Origin: Sphingomonas_D zeicaulis
GTDB taxonomy: Bacteria > Pseudomonadota > Alphaproteobacteria > Sphingomonadales > Sphingomonadaceae
Direction: 5' to 3'
Assembly (NCBI RefSeq): GCF_050433225.1
Contig: NZ_JBNPXQ010000003.1
Span: 248,001-312,000 of the forward strand
Length of the DNA stretch: 64,000 nt
Shown here: positions 1-8,091 of the stretch, piece after piece
Numbering within the stretch: position 1 is the first letter of the stretch
Layout of the letters: the number at the start of each line of letters is the position of its first letter
Translations under genes and position numbers: made by a program
Notes under the pieces: model-generated
Databases searched by the model: none
Told to the model about the DNA's origin: nothing
Seen by the model: only the letters and a program-made list of their open reading frames with translations

Positions 1-719
1 CGCGCCGCGCCTTCCGCCGAGACGATCTCGCTGGCGGTGCCGTGCACCAGCAGCAACGGCTGTTCCACCGCGCGCGCCGCGGCGGACAGGCGATGGTTGA
101 TCGCGTCCATATCCCACCCGCCCTGCGGCCGGACGAAATTGGGATCCCAATGCCAGTACCAGCGCCCGTCATGGCGGTGGCGCAGGTTACGTGACAGGCC
201 GTCGAGGCGTTCGGGCCTTGGCCGGTGCGGCAGATAATCGGCGATCGCATCCGCCGCCTGATCGAGCGTATCGAAACCGCCGAGCGTGCCGCGCATGAAG
301 CCGACGACCTGATCGCCGCCTCGTTTCTCCATCCACGGCACGATGTCGACGAGCACGATCGCGGCGGCCGGCGCCTGCGGCGCCTCCCCGACCGCGAGCA
401 GGCTTGCGAGGCCGCCGAGCGACGCGCCGACCAGCACCGGCGGCGTCGCAAACTCCGCGATCACGCCGCGAAGATCATCGGCGAAGCGATCGAGCGTGTA
501 GCTGCCGTCCTGCGACCAGCCGCTGTCACCATGTCCGCGCTGGTCCAGCGCGACCGCGCGATAGCCGCGTGCACCCAGCGCCGCGACGGCATTGCGCCAT
601 GCGCCGCGCGTCTGCCCACCGCCGTGCAGCATCAGCACCGGCATGCCATCCTCCGGCCCGGCCGCGTCCGCGATCAAGGGTATGCCGTCGCTCGCTTCGT
701 AGGTGATCATCAGCCCCAT
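1..719 (-). CDS. Alpha/beta hydrolase, partial (C-terminus beyond left edge)
   Basis: The reading frame starts at ATG 719 (MGLMITYEASDG) and stays open to the window edge, so the C-terminus is missing. The visible 239 residues show an alpha/beta-hydrolase fold: an oxyanion-hole HGGGQT near residue 33, the DQRGHGDS strand-turn near residue 60, and a nucleophile elbow VGASLGG with a Ser nucleophile near residue 98. It is therefore a serine hydrolase, unlike the Asp-nucleophile paralogues further right. Its start overlaps the end of the Coq4-like gene by 10 bases, so it is probably the third gene of the AtuA-Coq4-hydrolase unit. The natural substrate cannot be told from the sequence; an ester, lactone or thioester released in the same pathway is an inference. 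Confidence 0.85.
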   Translation of the reverse strand, partial: MGLMITYEASDGIPLIADAAGPEDGMPVLMLHGGGQTRGAWRNAVAALGARGYRAVALDQRGHGDSGWSQDGSYTLDRFADDLRGVIAEFATPPVLVGASLGGLASLLAVGEAPQAPAAAIVLVDIVPWMEKRGGDQVVGFMRGTLGGFDTLDQAADAIADYLPHRPRPERLDGLSRNLRHRHDGRWYWHWDPNFVRPQGGWDMDAINHRLSAAARAVEQPLLLVHGTASEIVSAEGAA

Positions 720-1516
720 GCGGCAGACGCCTTCGCGGTATCGGCGATGCGCACGCCACGAATGCCAAGATGGACCCGCGCCTCATCCGGCGTCATCGCG
801 AACACCTCTTCATAACGCATGAAGAAGAGCGGGTCGGACTGGCGGCCGACCGCAGCCCCCCGCTCCACCGCGTCGAGCACGGTCAGCCAGGTCTGCGGAT
901 AATGGAGCACCGCGCGGGTCAGGATGCGGGTGGAGCCGAGGATCGCGAAGACGGAAAGTTCGCCGGCAAGCTCGGGGCTCAAATGGACGAAAAGGTTGGT
1001 GAGGCGCATATAATAGGGCACGACCTCACCGATGAAGTCGAACCCGCCGCCACCCAATATATGTTCGAGATCATGCTGCTGGCCGGCGCGCAGGTTGAAA
1101 TATTCATAGTCGTTTTTCGGCTTGAACGGCGGCACGATATCCACCTGCAGGTCATTATCGACGAGCTGGCGATAGAAGATGTGGCCGACCGTGCCGGGTT
1201 CGTATTGCGCGAGATCGTCGCGATTGAAGCTGGAGACATATTGCTCGGCGAACCAGGCGTCGAGCGGGGGATTTATCGCGCGCTCCTCCGCGATCAGCGT
1301 GTTGATATGCTCGATATCCTGGATCTGGCGGAGCAGCAGCACGAGCTGGATCGAGTCCGAAGGCGTCGGCACGTCGGCGCCGTTTCGCCGCAGCATGTGC
1401 GTTGCCACCCAGTCGCGCAACCGCGCGTCATTGAGATATTTGGAGGAACTGATCAGCGTGCTGCTGTCGGTCGACAGCGGCACGATGCCCTTCATCAAAT
1501 AGCTATAGTCGGTCAT
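710..1516 (-). CDS. Coq4-family protein
   Basis: A 268-residue protein starting MTDYSYLMKG. It carries the Coq4 signature HDLEHILGG near residue 130 (pattern HDxxHxxxG, a metal site in Coq4) and the typical C-terminal end with a LGIRGVR motif. Coq4 proteins assist ubiquinone synthesis; bacterial homologues in catabolic clusters are of unknown role. ATG 1516 is chosen because it overlaps the stop of the upstream AtuA-like gene in an ATGA arrangement, which implies translational coupling. A longer open frame continues upstream but runs inside the AtuA gene. Association with a degradation cluster rather than with ubi genes argues for a role on a pathway intermediate, which is inference. Confidence 0.75.
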   Translation of the reverse strand: MTDYSYLMKGIVPLSTDSSTLISSSKYLNDARLRDWVATHMLRRNGADVPTPSDSIQLVLLLRQIQDIEHINTLIAEERAINPPLDAWFAEQYVSSFNRDDLAQYEPGTVGHIFYRQLVDNDLQVDIVPPFKPKNDYEYFNLRAGQQHDLEHILGGGGFDFIGEVVPYYMRLTNLFVHLSPELAGELSVFAILGSTRILTRAVLHYPQTWLTVLDAVERGAAVGRQSDPLFFMRYEEVFAMTPDEARVHLGIRGVRIADTAKASAAWG

Positions 1517-3312
1517 GCCAGAACCTCCGGCTGAACGGTGGCGGCGATCTGCCGCGGGACGGGTATGGGAAAGCGCATGATGAGCTGGGCCATGCCCTTG
1601 GCGGCGGGATCGAGCCCCGCGCCGGCGAGGATGCCGCCGCCCAGCGCATCGCGGACGACGAAGTTGAGCGCCGCGATGCCGGGCACGGCATAGCGATCGA
1701 CCTTCGGCGGATGCCCCTCCGGCGTGAGGTGACGATACCAGTCGCCCACCTGCGCCGCGCCCATTGCCGCCGCGATCCACGGCAGCCAGTCAGGCTCGCG
1801 CGCGATGATCGCCACGTTGAACAGGTCGCCCTTGTCGCCGCTGCGCCCCCAGGCGAGCCGGATGAGATCGACCGCGATCAGGTCGGCGCCGTCCGGCGCG
1901 GCGCTCTCCAGCGCCGGCTGCGCGGGCATCGTCGAGCGCCCATCGCCCGCCGCGACGCTCCAGCTTCGCTCGCCCATTGTCACGCGCGCCTCCACCTCGT
2001 CGCGCGGGATCAGGAAAGCGAAGTTGCCGGTCAGCGGCTGGACATTGGTCGCGAGGTTGACGCCGGTGCCGACCGACATCGTCGAGATGCCCGAGGCCTG
2101 CTCGCGCGCGAACAGCCCCGCGCCTTCCACCATCGGATGATCGGCCGTGATCTTCATGACCACTTCGCGCGCATCGCGCACCCGCGCGTGAGCGCCGAAG
2201 CTCGCTTCCTCGCCGATCACGATCACCGAGCTCGCGGTGAAATCGGGCAGGTTGGCGCCGCGCAGCAGGCTGCGCGCGCGCGCGAGCAGCGCCGCGCCCT
2301 GCCGCCGCGCCTTCGCCCCCGCCGCCTCCCCGACGATCGGGGTGAGGCCGACGGTGCGCCAACCCTTGTCATGGGTGATGCTGGTCTTGAGGAAGGGCGT
2401 CGGCGGTCGCCCCCTGGCGCCGGAGACAATGACGCGATCTGGCCCGTCCGGCGCCAGCCGCACGTCGCTGAAATCGCAGGAGACGTCGGCAACGATATAG
2501 TCAGCCGGATCGCTGACCTCATACAGCAATTGCTCGGCGACGGTGCCGACCGAGACCAGCCCGCCCGTTCCCGCCGGCTTGGTGATGGTGACGCTGCCAT
2601 CGGTGCGGACCTCGCCGATCGGGAAGCCGATCGTCTCCCAATCCTCGACCGCTTCCCAATCAGTAAAGGTGCCGCCGGTCACCTGCGTGCTGCATTCGAG
2701 GAGGTGGCCGGCGAGCGTGCCGGCCGCGAGCAGGTCATGATCGTCGCGGCCCCAGCCGAATTCGTGGATCAGCGGCCCCAGCACGATCGCGGAATCGACG
2801 ACGCGGCCGGTGATGACGATGTCCGCCCCCGCCGCCAGCGCCTCGGCGATCGGGAAGGCACCGAGATAGGCGTTGCAGGTCAGCACCTCTTCGGGGAAGG
2901 CGGCACCGGTAAACATGTCGCGATGACCTGCCTTGCGGAGCTCTGCCACGCGGTCGATCAGGTCGTCGCCGGTGACCGCGGCAACCGTCAGCGAGAGCCC
3001 CTCGGCGGCGATGCGCGCCTCGACGGCGCGCGCGAGCCCAATCGGATCGAGTGCACCGGCATTGGCGACGATGCGGATCTTCTGCCGCGCAATCTCATGC
3101 AGATGCGGCCCGACATGGACGTTGAGGAAATCGGGCGGATAGCAGCTTGGCGTCGGCGATCGGCGGGCGCGGCCGAACATGCCCATGCTCGCTTCGGCCA
3201 GATAGTCGAAGATGAGATAGTCGAGCCCGCCGGCTGCGAGCAGTTGCGGCACACCAAGCGCGCTGTCGGCGAAATAGGCCGATCCGCCACCGATCCGCAC
3301 CACGCGATCCAT
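1513..3312 (-). CDS. Acyclic terpene utilisation AtuA-like protein (DUF1446)
   Basis: A 599-residue protein. The N-terminal part matches the AtuA/DUF1446 family: IGGGSAYFADS at residues 7-17, FDYLAEASMG, NAGALDP, and TGRVVDSA. The C-terminal 100 residues form the small AtuA-associated domain with WGRSGDKGDLFN. In Pseudomonas, AtuA belongs to the acyclic terpene utilisation cluster, but its reaction is undefined. Full length is normal for the two-domain form. It is the first gene of a minus-strand unit with the Coq4-like protein (ATGA overlap) and the hydrolase. No atuC/atuF-type carboxylase is present in the window, so a strict citronellol/geraniol pathway is not proven. Confidence 0.8.
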   Translation of the reverse strand: MDRVVRIGGGSAYFADSALGVPQLLAAGGLDYLIFDYLAEASMGMFGRARRSPTPSCYPPDFLNVHVGPHLHEIARQKIRIVANAGALDPIGLARAVEARIAAEGLSLTVAAVTGDDLIDRVAELRKAGHRDMFTGAAFPEEVLTCNAYLGAFPIAEALAAGADIVITGRVVDSAIVLGPLIHEFGWGRDDHDLLAAGTLAGHLLECSTQVTGGTFTDWEAVEDWETIGFPIGEVRTDGSVTITKPAGTGGLVSVGTVAEQLLYEVSDPADYIVADVSCDFSDVRLAPDGPDRVIVSGARGRPPTPFLKTSITHDKGWRTVGLTPIVGEAAGAKARRQGAALLARARSLLRGANLPDFTASSVIVIGEEASFGAHARVRDAREVVMKITADHPMVEGAGLFAREQASGISTMSVGTGVNLATNVQPLTGNFAFLIPRDEVEARVTMGERSWSVAAGDGRSTMPAQPALESAAPDGADLIAVDLIRLAWGRSGDKGDLFNVAIIAREPDWLPWIAAAMGAAQVGDWYRHLTPEGHPPKVDRYAVPGIAALNFVVRDALGGGILAGAGLDPAAKGMAQLIMRFPIPVPRQIAATVQPEVLA

Positions 3313-3439
3313 CCTGTTCCTCTCCCTCGCCGGCGTTGGTGCCGGTCGTCTCGATCGTCGGCATCCTATGGGCCGCCTGCCGACATGGAAGCTCGGCGGA
3401 TGTTCGGATCCGCGCGCGCCTGTTTGGATCCGCGCGGAC

Positions 3440-4282
3440 TCAGCCGACGCGCCCCTCGCTGCGGAAGCGCCCGGGGGTCGTGCCGCTGGCACGGCGGAAG
3501 GCGAGGCTGAAGCTGCTCGGGGTGCTGAAGCCGAGGTCGGCGGCGATCTGCTTCAGCGGCAACGCCGTGTCCCGCAACAAGGTCTCGGCGCGGATCAGGC
3601 GCACCTCCTCAATCCAGCGATGCACGGACCGGCCGGTGGTGTTGCGGAAGATGCGGGCGAAGTGGCTGGGGCCGATGTCGACCGCACCAGCAAGATCGGC
3701 GATGCACAGGCGCCGCCCGCCCGACGACGCGACATATTCCTCGACGCGCCTGAGCTGCCACGCCGCCAGCCGTCCGCGTTCGTCCGGCACCCGCGGGGCC
3801 ACGCGCAGGAAATAGCGTGCGAGATCGATCGTCATCGCGGCGGCCAGCGCATCGACCAGCAGGTCGGACGCGAAGCCGGGCGCCAGCGCTTCCGCTGCCA
3901 TCCGTTCCAGACCACTGCGAATGCGCACGTCACGCACATCGCCGCACCGCGCCAGCAGGCGCGGGTCACCACGGTCGAAGTCCGGCGGCAACAGCCCTTC
4001 CACCGTGGAGCAGACCGACAAGTGCCGGTCACCGCCTGCTCCGGTCGCGCTGATCGCCATCCCCGCAGGGACTACCATCATGCCGCCGAGAGGGAGGATG
4101 CCGCTCCGCCCGTCCGCACCCCGATAGATGCCGGCAGCGCCCTGCGGCAGGTTGCGGCACAGCGCGATCACATCTTGCCGTGGCCGGCCGGTGTCTCGCG
4201 ACGGCGTATCGTAGCGATAGGTGTAGACGTGGATGCGCGTGCGATCGGTGCGCAGTTCGGCGTTGGTTTGCGCCCGTCTCAT
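3440..4282 (-). CDS. AraC-family transcriptional regulator
   Basis: A 280-residue regulator. The C-terminal 100 residues hold the double helix-turn-helix of AraC/XylS proteins: LCIADLAGAVDIGPSHFARIF, then SVHRWIEEVRLIRAETLL and PLKQIAADLGFSTPSSFS with an FRRASGTTPGRFR end. The N-terminal 170 residues are a ligand or dimerisation domain without a clear match. It lies between the AtuA unit and the first TonB-dependent receptor, divergent from the latter. The 290-bp divergent spacer contains two TTGCGTA/TACGC elements, which makes this protein a good candidate for their reader, although that is inference. Confidence 0.9.
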   Translation of the reverse strand: MRRAQTNAELRTDRTRIHVYTYRYDTPSRDTGRPRQDVIALCRNLPQGAAGIYRGADGRSGILPLGGMMVVPAGMAISATGAGGDRHLSVCSTVEGLLPPDFDRGDPRLLARCGDVRDVRIRSGLERMAAEALAPGFASDLLVDALAAAMTIDLARYFLRVAPRVPDERGRLAAWQLRRVEEYVASSGGRRLCIADLAGAVDIGPSHFARIFRNTTGRSVHRWIEEVRLIRAETLLRDTALPLKQIAADLGFSTPSSFSLAFRRASGTTPGRFRSEGRVG

Positions 4283-4359
4283 CCTCTACTCCTTCATCCC
4301 GTCTGAAGCGGGCGATCCCGGCTGCGGCCGAGTCGGTCTGGCGGATCATTCCTAGCATA

Positions 4360-4392
4360 TTGCGTAGCTGATCCGCTTGTCACGCTACGCAA
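4360..4392. promoter_or_regulatory. Inverted repeat TTGCGTAG-N17-CTACGCAA (operator candidate)
   Basis: Perfect 8-bp arms at 4360-4367 and 4385-4392 separated by 17 bp, in the spacer between the AraC regulator and the first TonB-dependent receptor. Related, less perfect copies occur at 4448-4479 and 7986-8017. The total span of 32-33 bp is about three helical turns, which suits a dimeric or two-site regulator. Confidence 0.55.
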
Positions 4393-4447
4393 AATTCAAC
4401 GCAAGGCGCTAGCCAAAAAGCCCCTCGGCACCGACACATGTGCAGTC

Positions 4448-4479
4448 TTGCGTATTGTTATGCAATTTTCTCTACGCGT
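4448..4479. promoter_or_regulatory. Second TGCGTA...CTACGC element before TBDR 1
   Basis: TTGCGTAT at 4448-4455 and CTACGC at 4472-4477. Without gaps it matches the element at 7986-8017 at 23 of 32 positions, including the AT-rich middle. It lies 93 bp before the receptor start, so it may overlap the promoter. Confidence 0.5.
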
Positions 4480-4495
4480 TATCGTTGACGATAAC
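4478..4495. promoter_or_regulatory. 18-bp perfect palindrome GTTATCGTTGACGATAAC
   Basis: Arms of 8 bp (GTTATCGT and ACGATAAC) with a TG centre, immediately downstream of the 4448 element and 77 bp before the receptor start. The symmetry suggests a dimer-binding operator; the protein is unknown. Confidence 0.45.
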
Positions 4496-4572
4496 AGTAT
4501 CAGAGCGCTATGCGTCGCATCAACAGCATAACCACCCGCAAAAAGCGGGGTCGACCAGCAAGGGGAGGATCG

Positions 4573-6993
4573 ATGTCGCATATGAAGACCCGTCTGGCGG
4601 CGCATGCCGCCGTTGTCGCGCTCGCCGCGGGGGCGAACAGCGCAGATGCCCAGACCGCACCTGCCGACCCGGCGGCGGAGGCGGCACCGCTTTCCGATCA
4701 GGGCATCCAGGATATCGTCGTCACCGCGCGCCGCCAGTCGGAGTCGCTGCAAAAGACGCCGATCTCGATCACCGCGCTGGACAGCGTCGCATTGGAAAAG
4801 ATCAACGTCCAGTCGGTCGAGAAGGTCGCGCAGATCGCGCCCAATCTCGTGATCAGCCAGCAATCCTCTTCGCTCTCCGCCACGTCGATCAACATCCGCG
4901 GCATCGGCCAGACCGATCCGTCGCTGGGGCTCGATACCGCCGTCGGCATCTATCTTGATGGCGTCTATGTCGCGCGCTCCGCCGGCTCGATCTTCGATCT
5001 CGTCGACCTCGAACGGATCGAAGTGCTGCGCGGTCCGCAGGGCACCTTGTTCGGCCGCAACACCACCGGTGGCGCGATCCAGCTCGTCTCGCGCAAGCCC
5101 GCGGACAAGTTCGGCTTTCTCGTGAAGGGCGGCTACGGCACGCGCGACAATTGGTATGGTCGCGTCCGCGTCGATTCCGGCGAATGGGGCGACACCGGCA
5201 TTTCGGTTTCGGGCAGCTATCTCCATCGCCAGCGCGACGGCTATTTCAACAATGCGCTGACGCCCGACAGCAAGGATCCGGGTTCCCTCAACGTCGATGC
5301 GTTCGCAGTGGGGATCCGCGGCGACTGGGGCGATTTCCAACTCAGCTACGGTTTCGATTTCGACGATCGGACCGGTGCGCCCGGCTTCTTCCAGACCGTA
5401 GCGCTGAGCGCCGATGCCCGTACGTATTACAGCCGCTCTCCCAATTATGGCGGCCCGCCGCTGCAGTTCGTCGGCCCTGACACGCGGCTCTTTTCGGGGC
5501 TGCAGCAGCCGGGCGGACCCGGCGACACCTTCACGTCCCACACGCGCAGCCAGGGCCAGAACCTGACCTTGTCCTATGATTTCTCGGATGCGCTGACGCT
5601 GAAGTCGATCACCGGCTATCGCAAGCTGCTGCTGGAAAACGTGCTGGGGCTCAGCGGCCAGGGCGATCTGCAGGGGCTGGTGCTGGATTTCACCTCGCCG
5701 ACATTGACCTCGGTCGGTTCGGTCACGCCCTATAATGGCTATAACAGCCCGCAGCGGCAAAAGCAGTTCTCGCAGGAGGTGCAGGCGCTCGGCAAGGTCG
5801 GTGACTTCAACTATGTGCTCGGCGCCTATTACTTCCGCGAGCGCGTTTCGGAGCGGAACAACCAGTCGCTCACCCTCGTCCTTTCTCCGTTCGCACTGCC
5901 CTTCCTCGGCTTTCCAACCGGGGTGCAGGATGCGTTGGTCGCGCAGGGCATCGACCTGATCGGCCTCAACCTCAACCCGGTCGCCGCCTATTCGCAGGTT
6001 TCCAAATCCTATGCTGCATTCGGCCAGGTGAGCTGGAAGCCGCAGGCGCTGGACGAACGCTTCGAACTGACCGGAGGCATCCGCTATACCGAGGACAAGA
6101 AGAGCATCTTCCTGCAGAACACCGCCAATGGCGTGTCTTCGGTCGTCGGGCCGCCGCGCGGCAATGTGAAGTATACCAACACCTCGTTCCTCGGCTCCGT
6201 GAGCTATCAGATCACCCCGACCGCGCTAGTCTATGCGAAGGTCTCGACCGGTTATAAATCGGGCGGCTTCAATCCGCGCGCGGATACGCTGAACATGTTC
6301 GATCCGGAGAAGCTGACCTCTTACGAGGCCGGCACCAAGCTCGACCTGTTCGATCGCCACCTGCGCATCAACGCGGCCTTCTTCTACAGCAAATATGACG
6401 ATCTGCAGGTGCCGCAGTTCGCTGCCGGCACCGGCGGCGCCTCGACCCTGCTGGTCAATGCCGGCAGCGCCGACTTCAAGGGGGTAGAACTGGAGGTCAC
6501 CGCGGTGCCCACCCGCGGGCTGACGCTGTCGGGCTCGCTCGGCTACACCGATCCGAACTACAAGAGCTTCCTGTTCCGCAATCCCAACACCAACGAGATC
6601 ACCGACGTCGCCGATACGGCGCGCTTCCCGAACGTCGCCAAGTTCAATTCCAACGTCGCCGTCGAATATGTGTTTCCGCCGATGGACGTCGGCACGCTTT
6701 CGGCGCGCGCTTCCTATGCCTATCGAAGCCACGTCTACTTCTATCCCAATGACGAGGTGAACCCGTTCCAGCAGGATGTGGATTCGCCCGCGACCAACAC
6801 TGTCGACGCCCGCATCGCGCTCAGCGACATCCCGATCGGCGGGCGGGCCAAGGCGGAAATCGCGGTACTTGGCGAAAATCTGCTCAACGAGGATCAGGTG
6901 CTCTACGGCATCGATTTCGGCTCGCTCGGCTTCGGCGGCAAATTCTACAGCGAGCCGCGCCGCGTGATGGTCGAATTCAAGCTGAACTACTGA
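4573..6993 (+). CDS. TonB-dependent outer-membrane receptor 1
   Basis: An 806-residue receptor. The start at 4573 is preceded by AGGGGAGGA and gives a signal peptide ending in NSADAQ. A TonB box DIVVTA lies near residue 48, followed by the plug domain (RIEVLRGPQGTLFGRNTTGGAIQLVSRKP near residues 150-180) and a barrel ending in the aromatic-type C-terminus EFKLNY. It belongs to the sphingomonad catabolic TBDR group rather than obvious siderophore receptors. It is followed by the SDR gene after 11 bp and preceded by two operator-like elements. The likely role is energised uptake of the compound degraded by the neighbouring enzymes. Confidence 0.92.
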   Translation: MSHMKTRLAAHAAVVALAAGANSADAQTAPADPAAEAAPLSDQGIQDIVVTARRQSESLQKTPISITALDSVALEKINVQSVEKVAQIAPNLVISQQSSSLSATSINIRGIGQTDPSLGLDTAVGIYLDGVYVARSAGSIFDLVDLERIEVLRGPQGTLFGRNTTGGAIQLVSRKPADKFGFLVKGGYGTRDNWYGRVRVDSGEWGDTGISVSGSYLHRQRDGYFNNALTPDSKDPGSLNVDAFAVGIRGDWGDFQLSYGFDFDDRTGAPGFFQTVALSADARTYYSRSPNYGGPPLQFVGPDTRLFSGLQQPGGPGDTFTSHTRSQGQNLTLSYDFSDALTLKSITGYRKLLLENVLGLSGQGDLQGLVLDFTSPTLTSVGSVTPYNGYNSPQRQKQFSQEVQALGKVGDFNYVLGAYYFRERVSERNNQSLTLVLSPFALPFLGFPTGVQDALVAQGIDLIGLNLNPVAAYSQVSKSYAAFGQVSWKPQALDERFELTGGIRYTEDKKSIFLQNTANGVSSVVGPPRGNVKYTNTSFLGSVSYQITPTALVYAKVSTGYKSGGFNPRADTLNMFDPEKLTSYEAGTKLDLFDRHLRINAAFFYSKYDDLQVPQFAAGTGGASTLLVNAGSADFKGVELEVTAVPTRGLTLSGSLGYTDPNYKSFLFRNPNTNEITDVADTARFPNVAKFNSNVAVEYVFPPMDVGTLSARASYAYRSHVYFYPNDEVNPFQQDVDSPATNTVDARIALSDIPIGGRAKAEIAVLGENLLNEDQVLYGIDFGSLGFGGKFYSEPRRVMVEFKLNY

Positions 6994-7004
6994 GGGGCGG
7001 GACG

Positions 7005-7811
7005 ATGAGCTTCGAAGGCAAGAGCGCCGTCATCACCGGCGCCGCCAGCGGCATTGGCTTGGGGCTGGCGCAGGAAGCGGCCAAGCGCGGCATCCGGCTG
7101 GTGCTTGCCGATCGCGACGCGACGGCGCTGGAGAGCGCCGCCGCAGCGCTGCCCGATGCACTGGCGGTGCCCACCGACGTGACCGATTCAGCTGCGGTGG
7201 AGCGGCTGGCGGAGATCGCGTTCGATCGGTTCGACACCGTCGACCTGCTGTTCAACAATGCCGGCATTATGGCGACCGGGCTGAGCTGGGAGATCGCACC
7301 GGCGCGGTGGGACGCCTCGATCGCGGTCAATGTGGGCGGCGTGCTCAACGGCATTCGCGCCTTCGTGCCCAGGATGCTGGAAAAGGGCGCGCCGACGCGC
7401 ATCGTCAACACAGCGTCGGTGGGCGGCTTCGGTCCCAGCCCGCTGATGGCGCCCTACAGCGCGACCAAGTTCGCGGTGGTCGCGCTCACCGAAGCGCTGA
7501 AGGGCGAACTCGACATGCTGAAGGCGCCGGTCGCCGTCAGCCTGCTCGCGCCCGGCCCGGTCCGTTCGGCGATCTTCGACGACCCGTTCGGCGGCGAGAT
7601 CCATCCCGCAACGAAAAGCTTCGTCGATATGCTGCGCGGCATGATCGGCCAGCACGGCATGGATCCGCAGCCCTTCGCCGAAGCAGTGTTCGACGCGATC
7701 GGCCGCGGCGAATACTGGATCGTGCCGCAACCCGAGGCGCTCGACCCGATGCTGGAGCAACGCCACAAGATGATCCTTGACCGTACCGAGCCGCGCTTCG
7801 CCTTCGTGTGA
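7005..7811 (+). CDS. Short-chain dehydrogenase/reductase (SDR)
   Basis: A 268-residue classical SDR: cofactor motif TGAASGIG at 11-18, NNAG at 84-87, catalytic Ser138 and YSATK with Tyr151 and Lys155. It would use NAD(P)H to interconvert an alcohol and a ketone in the cytoplasm. The start lies 11 bp after the receptor stop, so the two are probably co-transcribed. The substrate is unknown; the context points to an intermediate of the compound imported by the adjacent receptor. Confidence 0.9.
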   Translation: MSFEGKSAVITGAASGIGLGLAQEAAKRGIRLVLADRDATALESAAAALPDALAVPTDVTDSAAVERLAEIAFDRFDTVDLLFNNAGIMATGLSWEIAPARWDASIAVNVGGVLNGIRAFVPRMLEKGAPTRIVNTASVGGFGPSPLMAPYSATKFAVVALTEALKGELDMLKAPVAVSLLAPGPVRSAIFDDPFGGEIHPATKSFVDMLRGMIGQHGMDPQPFAEAVFDAIGRGEYWIVPQPEALDPMLEQRHKMILDRTEPRFAFV

Positions 7812-7985
7812 GGGACTATCCCCGGGCGAAATTTCGGAAACCTTCCGCTAATTCGGTATTGCGCAAGCCTCGAGACGGGCCGAGATTGGGCGTGCGCAAA
7901 TCACTCTGCGCCGGCCGGCCGACATTCGATCGGCACACTCTTCTCATCCCGCATCGCACAATGGTCACGTGGCATATTTGCCGCA

Positions 7986-8017
7986 CTGCGTATTGATATA
8001 GCATTTTTGCTACGCAA
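7986..8017. promoter_or_regulatory. TGCGTA...CTACGCAA element before TBDR 2
   Basis: TGCGTA at 7987-7992 and CTACGCAA at 8010-8017, in the 280-bp spacer before the second receptor and 74 bp before its start. It is the counterpart of the elements at 4360 and 4448. The rest of this spacer shows no gene. Confidence 0.5.
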
Positions 8018-8091
8018 AGAATTGATCTTTGCGATTGTATCGCGCATGAAATGGCAAAAGCGATAATTAGCCCGCAAGAGGGAGAGGATCT

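Noticed and set aside
1711..3510. Long plus-strand open frame antisense to the AtuA-like gene
   Set aside because: Low-complexity Arg/Ala/Asp-rich translation typical of a shadow frame in GC-rich DNA; the opposite strand carries a clear family match.
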